From the NCBI RefSeq assembly GCF_008802365.1, contig NZ_VZQZ01000004.1, forward strand, positions 186,001 through 250,000: DNA of 64,000 nucleotides, given 5' to 3'. A model generated the notes under the pieces. The model was given only the letters and a program-made list of their open reading frames with translations. It ran no database searches and was not told the origin of the DNA. This document shows, piece by piece, positions 1 to 8,190 of the stretch. The first letter of the stretch is position 1. Each line of letters opens with the position of its first letter. The stretch comes from Oryzomonas japonica. GTDB lineage: Bacteria; Desulfobacterota; Desulfuromonadia; Geobacterales; Pseudopelobacteraceae. Made by a program: the position numbers and the translations under genes.

Positions 1-985
1 TCCTGCGTCCCGCGCCGGCCATCATGCTGCGGGAAAGCCCGATCAGGTCGCCCACAATGGCGCTGGCGGTGGGGTTCTGCCCGGCGCCCCGGCCGTAGAA
101 CATCACCGGACCTACGAAATCGCCGTGCAGACGGATGGCGTTGAACACGCCGTTCACCTCGGCCAGCGGGTTCTGCAGCGGGATCATGGTGGGGTGGACC
201 CTCGCCTCCACCTGGCCGTTGTTCAGCTTGCCGATGGCCAACAGCTTGATGCGGTAGCCGAACTCGCTGGCGAACTTGACGTCCAGGGCGCTGATGCGGG
301 AGATCCCCTCAGTGTAGATGCTGTTGAAGTCGATGCGCGTGCCGAAGCAGAGGGAGACCAGAATGGCCAGTTTGTGGGCCGTATCCACCCCCTCGATGTC
401 GAAGGTCGGGTTGGGCTCGGCGTAGCCCAGTTTCTGGGCCGCCGCGAGCATGTCGGCGAAATCCGCCCCCTCCTGGGTCATGCGGGTGAGGATGTAGTTG
501 CAGGTGCCGTTCATGATGCCGAACACGGAATCGATGCGGTTGGCGGCCAGGTTCCCCTTGATTGAGGTGAGCACCGGGATGCCGCCCCCCACGGAGGCCT
601 CGAACTGCACCTCGACCCCTTTGCGGGCCGCGGCGGCGAAGATCTCGTCGCCGTGCAGGGCCAGGAGCGCCTTGTTGGCGGTGACGATGTGCTTGCCCTT
701 CTCGATGGCCTTGAGCACAAAGGTCTTGGCCGGCTCGTACCCACCCATCAGTTCGATCACCACCGAGATTTCGGGGTCGTCGAAGATGGCATTGACGTCG
801 GTGGTCAGGCAGGCGGGATCGACCGTGACGCCGCGGTCGCTGGTGATATCCAGGTCCGCGATCCTCTTCAGTGCGATGCCGGCTCCGACCTTGCTGCGGA
901 TGACGTCCGCGTTCTGCTGGAGCAGCTTGACCACCCCGGCCCCGATATTGCCGTATCCTATCAGACCTACCTTGATGTCGCTCAT
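1..985 (-). CDS. hom: Homoserine dehydrogenase, 3' end outside window
   Basis: Reduces aspartate semialdehyde to homoserine in the threonine/methionine pathway, in the cytoplasm. Reading left from the ATG at 985, about 328 residues are visible. The start MSDIKVGLIGYGNIGAG is the Rossmann dinucleotide-binding loop, followed by the family motifs VTANKALLA and SVGGGIPV and then FGIMNGTCNYILT of the catalytic domain. The family is usually about 430 residues and ends in an ACT domain for threonine feedback; that part lies beyond base 1, so feedback control cannot be judged. It reads in the same direction as the nusB gene upstream of it, separated by an inverted-repeat element. Confidence 0.93.
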   Translation of the reverse strand, partial: MSDIKVGLIGYGNIGAGVVKLLQQNADVIRSKVGAGIALKRIADLDITSDRGVTVDPACLTTDVNAIFDDPEISVVIELMGGYEPAKTFVLKAIEKGKHIVTANKALLALHGDEIFAAAARKGVEVQFEASVGGGIPVLTSIKGNLAANRIDSVFGIMNGTCNYILTRMTQEGADFADMLAAAQKLGYAEPNPTFDIEGVDTAHKLAILVSLCFGTRIDFNSIYTEGISRISALDVKFASEFGYRIKLLAIGKLNNGQVEARVHPTMIPLQNPLAEVNGVFNAIRLHGDFVGPVMFYGRGAGQNPTASAIVGDLIGLSRSMMAGAGRR

Positions 986-1018
986 TGACTAAACCTCGTA
1001 CTCGTATGAAATCAAATT

Positions 1019-1160
1019 CCGCCACAGAGATACAGAGACACAGAGGAAACCAAAAGATTTTTAAAATAGATTACGAGAAGGGGCACTTTTGTAATTTGAA
1101 TACGATTCAAGATCTGAATTACGAAAAGATTTTCTCTGTGTCTCTGCGTCTCTGTGGCAG
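1019..1160. repeat. Family D inverted-repeat element, copy 1 (both arms)
   Basis: The arm CGCCACAGAGATACAGAGAC near 1020 is matched in inverse orientation near 1131-1158 (TCTCTGTGTCTCTGCGTCTC, then TGTGGC), enclosing about 80 AT-rich bases. The right arm lies about 11 bases after the nusB stop codon. The same arm occurs near 13660, 20403 and 22699/22790. No coding function; transcribed, it would fold into a long hairpin. Confidence 0.8.
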
Positions 1161-1171
1161 ATTTGAAGTAT

Positions 1172-1603
1172 TTATTCTTCCGCCGGTTCCTCGGTCTTGG
1201 CGCACGCCTCGATCTCGTCCAGGATGCCGTTCACGAAGGCCGGCGAGTCCTTGTCGCCGAAACGGCGGGCGATCTCGATGGCTTCGTTGATGGTGACCTT
1301 CTTGGGGATGTCGCTTCTGAACATCAGCTCAAAGACGGCCAGACGCATGACGTTCAGGTCCACCCGCGGCATGCGGGCCAGTGCCCAGTTCTTGGAGCGG
1401 GCCTTGATGGCCGCATCGATGGCCTCGCGGTGCTGCTGCACCCCGGTCACCAGCCCCTCGGCAAACTCCCTGATCGAGGCCGGGGTTTCATGCTGCTCCT
1501 CGCGGAATGTCTGCAGGGTTTCGCGCAGCCCCGTGGTCGTATTGGCATCCAGGGCGTACAGCATCTGCAACGCCAGTTCGCGTGCTTCCCGTCGGATGCC
1601 CAT
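1172..1603 (-). CDS. nusB: Transcription antitermination factor NusB
   Basis: 143 residues, the normal length for NusB, an all-alpha RNA-binding protein that joins NusE (S10) on boxA of rRNA leaders to prevent premature termination. The start [19 protein letters not shown] is the typical NusB opening, and the central [13 protein letters not shown] and C-terminal FVNGILDEI are family signatures. Its ATG shares one base with the stop codon of ribH (TAATG), so the two are translationally coupled; ribH-nusB is a widely conserved pair. The acidic tail EEPAEE is ordinary. Confidence 0.96.
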   Translation of the reverse strand: MGIRREARELALQMLYALDANTTTGLRETLQTFREEQHETPASIREFAEGLVTGVQQHREAIDAAIKARSKNWALARMPRVDLNVMRLAVFELMFRSDIPKKVTINEAIEIARRFGDKDSPAFVNGILDEIEACAKTEEPAEE

Positions 1604-2070
1604 TATTTGAGGGCCTTCAGCAGGTTGGCGGTTTCAATGGCCCCTGCGGCGGCCTCGAAGCCCTTGTTGCCGGCCTTGGTGCCTGCGCGCTCAACGGCCT
1701 GCTCGATGGTGTCGGTGGTCAGAACGCCGAAGATGACCGGCACGCCGCTCTCCAGGGAGACCATGGCCACGCCCTTGGATACCTCGGCCGAAACGAAGTC
1801 GAAATGGGGGGTGGAGCCGCGGATCACCGCGCCCAGGCAGATGATGGCGTCGTACTTGCGGGACTCGGCCAGCTTCTTGGCGGCCAGGGGGATCTCGAAG
1901 GCGCCCGGTACGCGGGCCACGTGGATGTCCTTGTCGCTGGCGCCGTGGCGGATCAGGGAATCCAGGGCCCCTTCCAGCAGGCGGTCGGAGATGAAGCTGT
2001 TGAAACGGGCGACGACGATACCGACTTTCAGGCCTTTGGCATCGAGGTTACCTTCAAAGAATTGTGGCAT
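1603..2070 (-). CDS. ribH: 6,7-dimethyl-8-ribityllumazine synthase
   Basis: Condenses 5-amino-6-ribitylaminouracil with 3,4-dihydroxy-2-butanone 4-phosphate in the penultimate step of riboflavin synthesis. The 155 residues match the family length. Motifs include [25 protein letters not shown] and [16 protein letters not shown], which carries the active-site His. The ATG at 2070 is chosen because it follows a good ribosome binding site (AAGGAG); the frame continues upstream but without family sequence. It is coupled to nusB by a one-base overlap. Other riboflavin genes (ribD, ribE, ribBA) are not in the window. Confidence 0.96.
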   Translation of the reverse strand: MPQFFEGNLDAKGLKVGIVVARFNSFISDRLLEGALDSLIRHGASDKDIHVARVPGAFEIPLAAKKLAESRKYDAIICLGAVIRGSTPHFDFVSAEVSKGVAMVSLESGVPVIFGVLTTDTIEQAVERAGTKAGNKGFEAAAGAIETANLLKALK

Positions 2071-2197
2071 GACGATCTCCTTGTGCAGGGTGCCGAAAAA
2101 CCGCTCCATTCGGGTGATTTTCCACAACCGGGATGTGTGGTGTAAAGAAACACAAATGTTAGCATAATTTTTTGCGACAAGGGAGAAAAAAGTGCAC

Positions 2198-3376
2198 TCA
2201 AAGCCCTGCGATACGGCCATGGAAGGCGATGGCCCCGTCGTAGTCGGCCACCAGGAACTGGGGTCTGAGATTCGGCGCATGGCGTTGGGCGGCGGTGATG
2301 GCGTGGCCGCAGACCAGTTTCAGCAGGCTCGGGTCGAAGTTTGCGGCGATGGCGATCTCCCGGGCGGTGTTGGCCGGGGCGATGGTGGCGGTGATGGCCT
2401 CGGGCAGCCCCGCTTCACCGGCCCACCCCTGGAGGGTGGACAGGTCCAGCTCCGAAGCGGCGGCGTGGGTGTTTTCGTGGCCGCAGGCGATCTTGAGCAG
2501 CTTGGCGAACTGGCAGGCCACGAACGGTTGGTCATAGCCCCGTTGGGCGCAGGATTGCAGGGCATAGGCCACGTGGTCCCCCATCATGACGAAGGCCTCC
2601 TCCGGGAGGGCTGTTGCGGGATCGGCGGCGCGGTTCAGGTGGTGCTGGGCCGCCAGTTCGCTGGTGCGGCCGGTGGAGAGGACCACGTTTTGGCAGCCGC
2701 AGGCGCGGGCCACGTCCAGGGCCGCGTCGATGGTATCGGTCCACGCCTTGGCCGACAGGGGGCGGACGATGCCGGTGGTGCCCAGGATGGAGAGCCCCCC
2801 CACGATGCCGAGGCGGGCGTTCAAGGTCTTCTGCGCCCGCAGTTCGCCGTCCGGGATGCTGATGGTGACGTGGAGCGCGGGTGGTGCATCTTGAGGCGTG
2901 AATCGTGAATGGCGAAGCGTGAATGGTGAATCTTTAAGCGTGAATTGGGCGTCGTGAATCGCTTCGCGTACCGCCTGCTCGATCATGCGGCGGGGCACCG
3001 GGTTGATGGCCCACTCTCCCGGCCCTACGGCTAGGCCCGGTTTGGTGGCCTTGCCGACGCCGGTGCCACCCTCGATGACAATCTCACGCCCGCTTGTGGA
3101 GGAGTGGGGCGGGGCGGGGATGACCGCCACCCTGGCGTGCAGTTCGGCCCCGTTGGTCACGTCCGGGTCGTCCCCCGCATCCTTCACCACGAAGCAGGAG
3201 GCCTCATGGGCGGTGAACCGCTGGCCGTGCAACGGGAAGGTGGCCGAGACCCCGGCGGGCAGGTCGATGGCGACCTCCGCAACCTCCGCCTGGCGCACGA
3301 GCATCAGGGCCGCGCCCTTGGCGGCGGCAGCGGCGCAGGCGCCGGTGGTGTAGCCGTGTCGCAGCGTTTTTTTCAT
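2198..3376 (-). CDS. cbiD: Cobalt-precorrin-5B C1-methyltransferase CbiD, with an internal heptamer repeat tract
   Basis: Methylates C1 of cobalt-precorrin-5B in the anaerobic (early cobalt insertion) cobalamin pathway. It is 392 residues from the ATG at 3376, giving the hallmark CbiD start [20 protein letters not shown]. The longer frame to 3469 runs through a palindromic repeat and is rejected. Further motifs are [31 protein letters not shown] and MGDHVAYAL. About residue 140 the protein contains a stretch rich in FT/HD/SR encoded by a tandem 7-base repeat (2884-2960), probably an in-frame insertion in a surface loop. It lies downstream of cbiX and cbiC on the same strand. Confidence 0.95.
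   Translation of the reverse strand: MKKTLRHGYTTGACAAAAAKGAALMLVRQAEVAEVAIDLPAGVSATFPLHGQRFTAHEASCFVVKDAGDDPDVTNGAELHARVAVIPAPPHSSTSGREIVIEGGTGVGKATKPGLAVGPGEWAINPVPRRMIEQAVREAIHDAQFTLKDSPFTLRHSRFTPQDAPPALHVTISIPDGELRAQKTLNARLGIVGGLSILGTTGIVRPLSAKAWTDTIDAALDVARACGCQNVVLSTGRTSELAAQHHLNRAADPATALPEEAFVMMGDHVAYALQSCAQRGYDQPFVACQFAKLLKIACGHENTHAAASELDLSTLQGWAGEAGLPEAITATIAPANTAREIAIAANFDPSLLKLVCGHAITAAQRHAPNLRPQFLVADYDGAIAFHGRIAGL
2884..2960. repeat. Tandem heptamer repeat, 11 units, inside cbiD
   Basis: Read on the plus strand, units fall in exact 7-base register from 2884: GTGCATC, TTGAGGC, GTGAATC, GTGAATG, GCGAAGC, GTGAATG, GTGAATC, TTTAAGC, GTGAATT, GGGCGTC, GTGAATC. Six of the 11 begin GTGAAT. 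The tract stays open in the cbiD frame (three units encode seven residues). Confidence 0.85.
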
Positions 3377-3414
3377 CTGGTACCTTGTAGGTTTAAATAT
3401 TTCGGAGATTTTCT

Positions 3415-3435
3415 GCCCTCCTAGTTTAGGAGGGC
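3415..3435. repeat. Family C palindrome (CCTCCTAGTTTAGGAGG core)
   Basis: A near-perfect 21-base palindrome, GCCCTCCTAGTTTAGGAGGG plus a final C, in the cbiC-cbiD gap about 40 bases before the cbiD start. It is the same core as at 4645 and, in inverse orientation, at 18964. Confidence 0.8.
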
Positions 3436-3458
3436 TCTCTGGGCGCTTTGCACTAGCC

Positions 3459-3579
3459 AGGTTGTTCAAAAATAGTCAGATCGTCGCACCCGAAGAAGGC
3501 CCTGAGGAGGCGTAGCAGCGCTACGCCGCACGAAAGGGGCTTCGAGGATGAAGGCCTGATGGCTGTTTTTCAACAACCT
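3459..3579. repeat. Family A MITE-like element, copy 1 (inverted orientation)
   Basis: A 121-base element with terminal inverted repeats AGGTTGTTCAAAAA and TTTTTCAACAACCT (13 of 14 positions pair) and a central hairpin GGCGTAGCAGCGCTACGCC. It starts one base after the cbiC stop codon. By eye its complement is over 90 percent identical to the copy at 12582. It carries no coding capacity. Confidence 0.88.
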
Positions 3580-3580
3580 C

Positions 3581-4216
3581 CTACGCCCCTGCGGCAATGA
3601 TCGCCAGGGCGTTCACCACCGCCGCCGCCACGTTGGACCCCCCCTTGCGTCCCATGTTGGTGATGAAGGGGATGGAGCCGTCCGTGGCCGCCAGGGCGTT
3701 CTTGCTCTCCTCGGCACCCACGAAACCGACCGGCAGGCCGATGATCAGGGCCGGATGGGCTGTACCTTCCCCGACGAGGCGCAGCAGTTCGAACAGGGCC
3801 GTGGGGGCGTTGCCGATGACGAAGATGCGGTTGTCCAGGGTTGCCACCGCCTTGCGCATGGCCGCGATGGAGCGGGTGATGCCGTCGTGCCGGGCCGCCT
3901 CGGCTACGTCCGGGTCGGCCACGTGGCAGGAGACACGGCAGCCGAAAGGGGCCAGGCGGGCCTTGCCGATGCCGGACAGGGCCATGTTCGTGTCGGTGAC
4001 GATGGCGCAGCCGCTCTTGATGGCCGCCACCGCCTTTGCCACAGCCCCGTCGGAGAACACCATGGAACCGGCATACTCGAAATCGGCGCTGGTGTGGATG
4101 CTGCGGCGCACCACCTGCCACTCGGCCTCGGGCCAGCCGTGCTCCCCGGCCTCCTGGTCGATGATGCGGAACGATTCGGCCTCGATGGCCTCCGGTTTCA
4201 TGGTCAGGGAGTCCAT
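3581..4216 (-). CDS. cbiC: Precorrin-8X methylmutase / cobalt-precorrin-8 methylmutase
   Basis: Moves a methyl group from C11 to C12 of (cobalt-)precorrin-8 to give hydrogenobyrinate or cobyrinate. It is 211 residues from MDSLTMKPEAIEAESFRII, the usual length. Motifs include VVRRSIHTSADFEY (catalytic His region), DTNMALSGI, FVIGNAPTALFEL and GLPVGFVGAEESK, all typical of CbiC/CobH. The start at 4216 is preferred over the longer frame because it makes a TGATG overlap with the cbiX stop, indicating coupled translation. The stop codon is followed at once by a Family A repeat. Confidence 0.96.
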   Translation of the reverse strand: MDSLTMKPEAIEAESFRIIDQEAGEHGWPEAEWQVVRRSIHTSADFEYAGSMVFSDGAVAKAVAAIKSGCAIVTDTNMALSGIGKARLAPFGCRVSCHVADPDVAEAARHDGITRSIAAMRKAVATLDNRIFVIGNAPTALFELLRLVGEGTAHPALIIGLPVGFVGAEESKNALAATDGSIPFITNMGRKGGSNVAAAVVNALAIIAAGA

Positions 4217-4599
4217 CAGCGCCACCCCAGGAAGTCCAGCGCCTCGTCGATGCGCTCGCACTCCACCTCGGCCAGCTTGCGGTGCACCCCTAGATGCGGG
4301 CCCATCTCCATGATCAGGCCGGGGTGGCGTTTCTGGGCCGCCTCGATCTCCTCGGGCAGGTCGTGGACCACATGGGCGCCCATGAAGAGAAAATAGGGCA
4401 TGAGAAGGATGCGCTCGGCCCCGCGGTTCACGCAGGCGTCAATGCCGTGCTGGATGTTCGGTTCGTGCATCTCGCGGAACGAGACCTCCACGATCTCGAA
4501 GCCGGATATTTCCTGCACCATCTTCGCCACCTCGCGGGCGGCGTCGTTTGCCTGGGGGATGCGGCTGCCGTGGGCCATAAGCAGAATTGCGGTTTTCAT
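4216..4599 (-). CDS. cbiX: Sirohydrochlorin cobaltochelatase, short CbiX type
   Basis: Inserts cobalt into sirohydrochlorin at the entry of the anaerobic B12 branch. At 127 residues it is the short CbiX-S form that acts as a homodimer, rather than the two-domain chelatase. The start MKTAILLMAHGSR holds the first metal-binding His and PYFLFMGAHVVHDLPEEIE holds the second. It is the first gene of a cbiX-cbiC-(repeat)-cbiD run, with the cbiC start overlapping its stop. A palindromic repeat and the end of nuoG lie just upstream. Confidence 0.95.
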   Translation of the reverse strand: MKTAILLMAHGSRIPQANDAAREVAKMVQEISGFEIVEVSFREMHEPNIQHGIDACVNRGAERILLMPYFLFMGAHVVHDLPEEIEAAQKRHPGLIMEMGPHLGVHRKLAEVECERIDEALDFLGWR

Positions 4600-4644
4600 T
4601 GTTCCTCGCTTTTGTAGGTGAGTGGGGATGATGGGTGGTTTTCT

Positions 4645-4757
4645 CCCCTCCTAGTTTAGGAGGGGCCGGGGGTGGTAGCCTTTAATCCCAAGCAACTGCT
4701 CGACCACCCCCTGGCCCCTTTAGGCCCCAGAGGGTCCTCCTTATCAAGGAGGGGGAA
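4645..4757. repeat. Family C composite repeat forming the 3' end of nuoG
   Basis: Palindrome CCCCTCCTAGTTTAGGAGGG at 4645 and a second, CCTCCTTATCAAGGAGG, at 4737, joined by GGGGGTGG / CCACCCCC arms. The same arrangement is seen intergenically at 18898-19024. Here it supplies the last ~33 codons and the TAA stop of nuoG. Confidence 0.75.
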
Positions 4758-6647
4758 CTCCAACTCCTCCACCTCTGCCTCCCCCAGGCGCTGCATGAGG
4801 GTGGCAATGAGCCGTTCCGCCGGGGCCACGTTGCCGCCGGGGGCGGCCTTGCCGTGGGTCCGGGGCGGGTGCAGTTCGGGGGTGAGCCCCTTGATGGGGA
4901 GGCCGGGGTTCATGACCTTGTTGAAACGTTGGGCGCGCCCCTCGTTATTGACGTAGATCCCCTCCTGCTCCACCCAGGCGGTGGTGGGGAGGAACACCCC
5001 GGCCCGTGCCGTGAGCCTCGTAGGCCGCCAGTCGGCGGCGGCCAGCACGTCGATCACCGGCGACAGGTCGCGGGGGAGGTCGGCCTCAAAGGAGATGATC
5101 CCCCTGATCCGGCTGTCGGCCAGGGCCGTGGAGAGCGCCACAGTGTTGTGTTGCCGGGCCAGTTCGGCGCAGCCGAAGGCGTTGGGGCCGTCCAGGATAA
5201 AGGCCAGCTTGGCTGTGCGGGGGGGTGACTGCACCGCCTCCACTCCTTCCGTGGTGGCGCCGCAGATGACGACCGGGCGCTTGGCTTCCGCCAGGGGCAC
5301 TGCGGCCAGGGTGGCGACGTGCTCGAATGGGAACGGAAGTTGTCCCCTCACCCGGCCTTCGGCCACCCTCTCCCCTGGGGCGAGGGTATGATTTGTGCCT
5401 TCCCCCTCGGGGAGAAGGTCGGGATGAGGGGCAATAACGTACACCTTTGCCCCGCTCCGCCACGCTTGGCGCACGGCCAGGGCCATCATGGGGGCCTCAT
5501 TCAGCAGGTCGCATCCCACGAGGGCGATCAGGTCGGCCTTGCGCACGTCCTCCTGGGAGGCGCTGCTCTCCGCCGTCAGCAGAGCCACCGCCTCACCGGT
5601 CAGGTGGGCCTGGTCCGGGGTATCGAAGTAGCAGAGCGCCCCGGCACCCAGCAGTTCCGCGAGGCGCGCCGCCATGATGTTTCCCCCCAGGTCCATGCGG
5701 GGCGAGCCCACGATGGCCAGGGCCTGGGGGCCGTGCAGTTCCAGAAAATCGTCGATGCGGGTCGCCAGGGCATCCAACGCCTCGTCCAGGGTGACCGGCG
5801 TGCCGTCCACCAATGCCTGGCGGGGGCGGTCCGGGGCGTTGACCATGGTGTTGGCAAAGCGTCCCTTGTCGCACATGAACCAGCCGTTGACGCGGTCGTT
5901 CCTGCGGGCCGTGGTCTTGAGCAGCTCCCGGTAGCGGGCCATGGGGACGGTATTGCACCCCAGGGAGCAGTGGGGGCAGATGGAGGGGGCCATGTCGTAG
6001 TCCCAGTAGCGGGCGCGGAAGCGGGCGGTCTTGTCGGTGAAGACCCCGGTGGGGCAGATGTCCACCAGGTTGCCGGAAAAGGGGGATTCCAGCGGTCCCT
6101 CCTCCTGGCGGCCGAAGTAGATCGTGGCGGCCCTGCCCATGACGCCGAAGTCGGTGCCCCCGGCGTATTCCTGGTAGAAGCGGGCGCAGCGGTAGCACTG
6201 GATGCAGCGGTTCATCTCATGTTCGATGTACTCACCCAGGTACTGGTTAACGTGGGTGCGTTTTTTGCCGTCGTAGCGCCGGATGCCGTGCCCGCCGGCG
6301 ATGGTGTAGTCCTGCAACTGGCATTCGCCCCCCTCGTCGCACACCGGGCAGTCGTGGGGGTGGTTGATCATCAGCCACTCGATGACGCTCTTGCGCATGG
6401 CCACCGCCTCGGCGTCGGTGGTGGAGACCACCATGCCGTCCTGGGCGGGGAGCATGCAGGACATCTGCACCCCCTTGACCGGGCCGTCCAGCAGTTTCAC
6501 GGCGCAGACCCGGCAGGCGCCGGCCTTGCCCAGGGCGGGATGCCAGCAGAAATGGGGGATGGGGATGTCCACCGACTGGGCGGCTTCCAGCACCGTGGTG
6601 CCCTCGGGGACTTCAACCGGTATGTCGTCGATAATGAGTTTGATCAT
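4656..6647 (-). CDS. nuoG: NADH dehydrogenase subunit G-like iron-sulfur protein
   Basis: Electron-carrying subunit of a Complex I-type NADH module. The N-terminal [2Fe-2S] ferredoxin domain shows CWHPALGKAGACRVCAVKL; a Cys-rich stretch has HDCPVCDEGGECQLQD and MNRCIQCYRCARF; a molybdopterin-type fold begins at CPHCSLGCNT. At about 663 residues it is shorter than the 780-900 usual for NuoG, with a truncated C-terminal part. Two oddities: about 30 residues near position 405-435 come from an in-frame palindromic repeat, and the last ~33 come from a second repeat. The ATG at 6647 is chosen; a TTG at 6653 has a better-spaced ribosome site and is possible. Confidence 0.88.
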   Translation of the reverse strand: MIKLIIDDIPVEVPEGTTVLEAAQSVDIPIPHFCWHPALGKAGACRVCAVKLLDGPVKGVQMSCMLPAQDGMVVSTTDAEAVAMRKSVIEWLMINHPHDCPVCDEGGECQLQDYTIAGGHGIRRYDGKKRTHVNQYLGEYIEHEMNRCIQCYRCARFYQEYAGGTDFGVMGRAATIYFGRQEEGPLESPFSGNLVDICPTGVFTDKTARFRARYWDYDMAPSICPHCSLGCNTVPMARYRELLKTTARRNDRVNGWFMCDKGRFANTMVNAPDRPRQALVDGTPVTLDEALDALATRIDDFLELHGPQALAIVGSPRMDLGGNIMAARLAELLGAGALCYFDTPDQAHLTGEAVALLTAESSASQEDVRKADLIALVGCDLLNEAPMMALAVRQAWRSGAKVYVIAPHPDLLPEGEGTNHTLAPGERVAEGRVRGQLPFPFEHVATLAAVPLAEAKRPVVICGATTEGVEAVQSPPRTAKLAFILDGPNAFGCAELARQHNTVALSTALADSRIRGIISFEADLPRDLSPVIDVLAAADWRPTRLTARAGVFLPTTAWVEQEGIYVNNEGRAQRFNKVMNPGLPIKGLTPELHPPRTHGKAAPGGNVAPAERLIATLMQRLGEAEVEELEFPLLDKEDPLGPKGARGWSSSCLGLKATTPGPS
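5344..5431. repeat. Palindromic repeat inserted in frame inside nuoG
   Basis: An 88-base block bounded by CCCCTCA and TGAGGGG, with internal CCCTCTCCCCTGGGGCGAGG-type inverted pieces typical of intergenic repeats. In the nuoG frame it encodes the proline- and glycine-rich stretch PHPDLLPEGEGTNHTLAPGE and following residues, unlike neighbouring NuoG sequence. Confidence 0.7.
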
Positions 6648-6656
6648 TTCCAATGT

Positions 6657-7922
6657 TCAATTCCCCAGAGGGCACTTCCCCCCGGTGATATGTTCCCGTA
6701 CCTCGTCCTCGAACAATCTCAATAGCCCTTCCACCGGACCCATGGCGCCGGGGGCCAGGGCGCAGAAGGCGTAGTTCAGCTTGTGGACGTGTTCCCGCAG
6801 GATGTCCATGTCGGCCATCTCCCCGCGACCCGCTTCGATCCGTTCCAGGATATGCTGCACAAAGGGGAGCCCTTCCCGGCAGGGGGTGCACCAGCCGCAG
6901 GACTCGCGGGCGAAGAAACGGACCAGGTTGAGGGTGGCGGCCACCATGCAGGTGGTCTGGTCGAAGACCACAACCCCGCCGGTGCCCAGGCGCGAACCGG
7001 CCTTGGCCACCGGGTCGAAGTCCAGGGGCACGGTCCTGTGGTCCCTGGTGAAATAAGGGGTGGACGCGCCGCCGGGGATACAGGCCTTGAACGTGCTGCC
7101 GGCCCGCATGCCGCCGCAGTGGGTGTCGATGATCTCCCCCAGGGTGGTGCCGATGGGGAGCTCCAGGCAGAGGGGCTTCTGCACATGGCCGCTGACGCAG
7201 AAGAGCTTGGTGCCGGCCCCCTCCGGGGTGGCGGCCAGGGCCTTGAACCAGGCCGGGCCGTGGGCGACGATGGCCGGGATGTTGGAGAGGGTTTCCACGT
7301 TGTTGACCACCGTGGGCTGGCCCCACAACCCTTTGACGGCGGGGAAGGGGGGCTTGGAGCGGGGATTGGCCCGGATGCCCTCCAGGGCGTTCATGAGGGC
7401 GGTCTCCTCGCCGCAGATGTAGCGGCCGGCCGACTGGTGCACGTCCAGCTCCAGATTGAATGTGCTGCCGCAGATGGCGCTGCCCAGAAAGCCGGCCTTG
7501 TGGGCTTGGGCGATGGCGCCCTTCAGGTTCTGGGCGGCCAGTTCATAGCCGCGCCGGATGAAGATGAAGGCGCGTTCCACCCCCAGGGCGTAGCAGGCCA
7601 GGGCCATCCCCTCCACCAGCAGGTAGGGGTTGCGCTCCAATAGCACCCGGTCCTTGTAGGTGCCCGGCTCCATCTCGTCGCAGTTGCAGATCAGGTAGCG
7701 CGGCCCCGGCAGGTTGCGGGGGACGAAGGACCATTTCTTGCCGGTGGGGAACCCGGCCCCGCCGCGCCCCCGCAGGCCCGAGTCGATCACCGTCTGCTGC
7801 ACGGCGTCGGGCGAGAGGTCGGCCAGGGCTTTTTGCAGAGCCTGAAATCCACCCTCGGCCCGGTATTCGTCCAAGGTCACGGCCCGGTCGGGGCGATTAT
7901 GTCTGAAGAGGATATCGTTCAT
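6657..7922 (-). CDS. nuoF: NADH dehydrogenase subunit F-like, FMN/NAD(H)-binding
   Basis: Diaphorase subunit that takes hydride from NAD(P)H through FMN into iron-sulfur clusters. 421 residues from the ATG at 7922. Motifs: GLRGRGGAGFPTGKKW (NADH/FMN glycine loop), YLICNCDEMEPGTYKDR, RYICGEETALMNALEG, and ESCGWCTPCREG for the C-terminal [4Fe-4S] cluster. The frame extends upstream to 8273 but overlaps the divergent chemoreceptor start and lacks family sequence. The nuoG start lies about 10 bases after the stop. nuoE, normally just upstream, is 1.9 kb away beyond the chemoreceptor gene. Confidence 0.95.
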   Translation of the reverse strand: MNDILFRHNRPDRAVTLDEYRAEGGFQALQKALADLSPDAVQQTVIDSGLRGRGGAGFPTGKKWSFVPRNLPGPRYLICNCDEMEPGTYKDRVLLERNPYLLVEGMALACYALGVERAFIFIRRGYELAAQNLKGAIAQAHKAGFLGSAICGSTFNLELDVHQSAGRYICGEETALMNALEGIRANPRSKPPFPAVKGLWGQPTVVNNVETLSNIPAIVAHGPAWFKALAATPEGAGTKLFCVSGHVQKPLCLELPIGTTLGEIIDTHCGGMRAGSTFKACIPGGASTPYFTRDHRTVPLDFDPVAKAGSRLGTGGVVVFDQTTCMVAATLNLVRFFARESCGWCTPCREGLPFVQHILERIEAGRGEMADMDILREHVHKLNYAFCALAPGAMGPVEGLLRLFEDEVREHITGGKCPLGN

Positions 7923-8190
7923 GGTTTGCTCGTGCTTTAAATTACCATCATAGTCCCGGCATGGCAAGCGCGGCACACCGAATTCACCTCCCGTGTTACC
8001 GGCGCCCCGTAACCGGTCATGCCATATCGTCCCCAGGTACTGAAATGTACCGCTAAATGACGTATATTCTGCAAGTAACGTGGTAAGAGGTTTGTTGCTA
8101 TTTAATAGAAATTTAATGTAAATTTTGCTAAATGAATTGGAATGATGTACGTTTAATAACATAAAATTTACGTGCCGTGAGGGGGGCGCC

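Noticed and set aside
2884-2960. Heptamer tract as a CRISPR-like array
   Set aside because: Units are 7 bases with no spacers; it is a simple tandem repeat within a gene.
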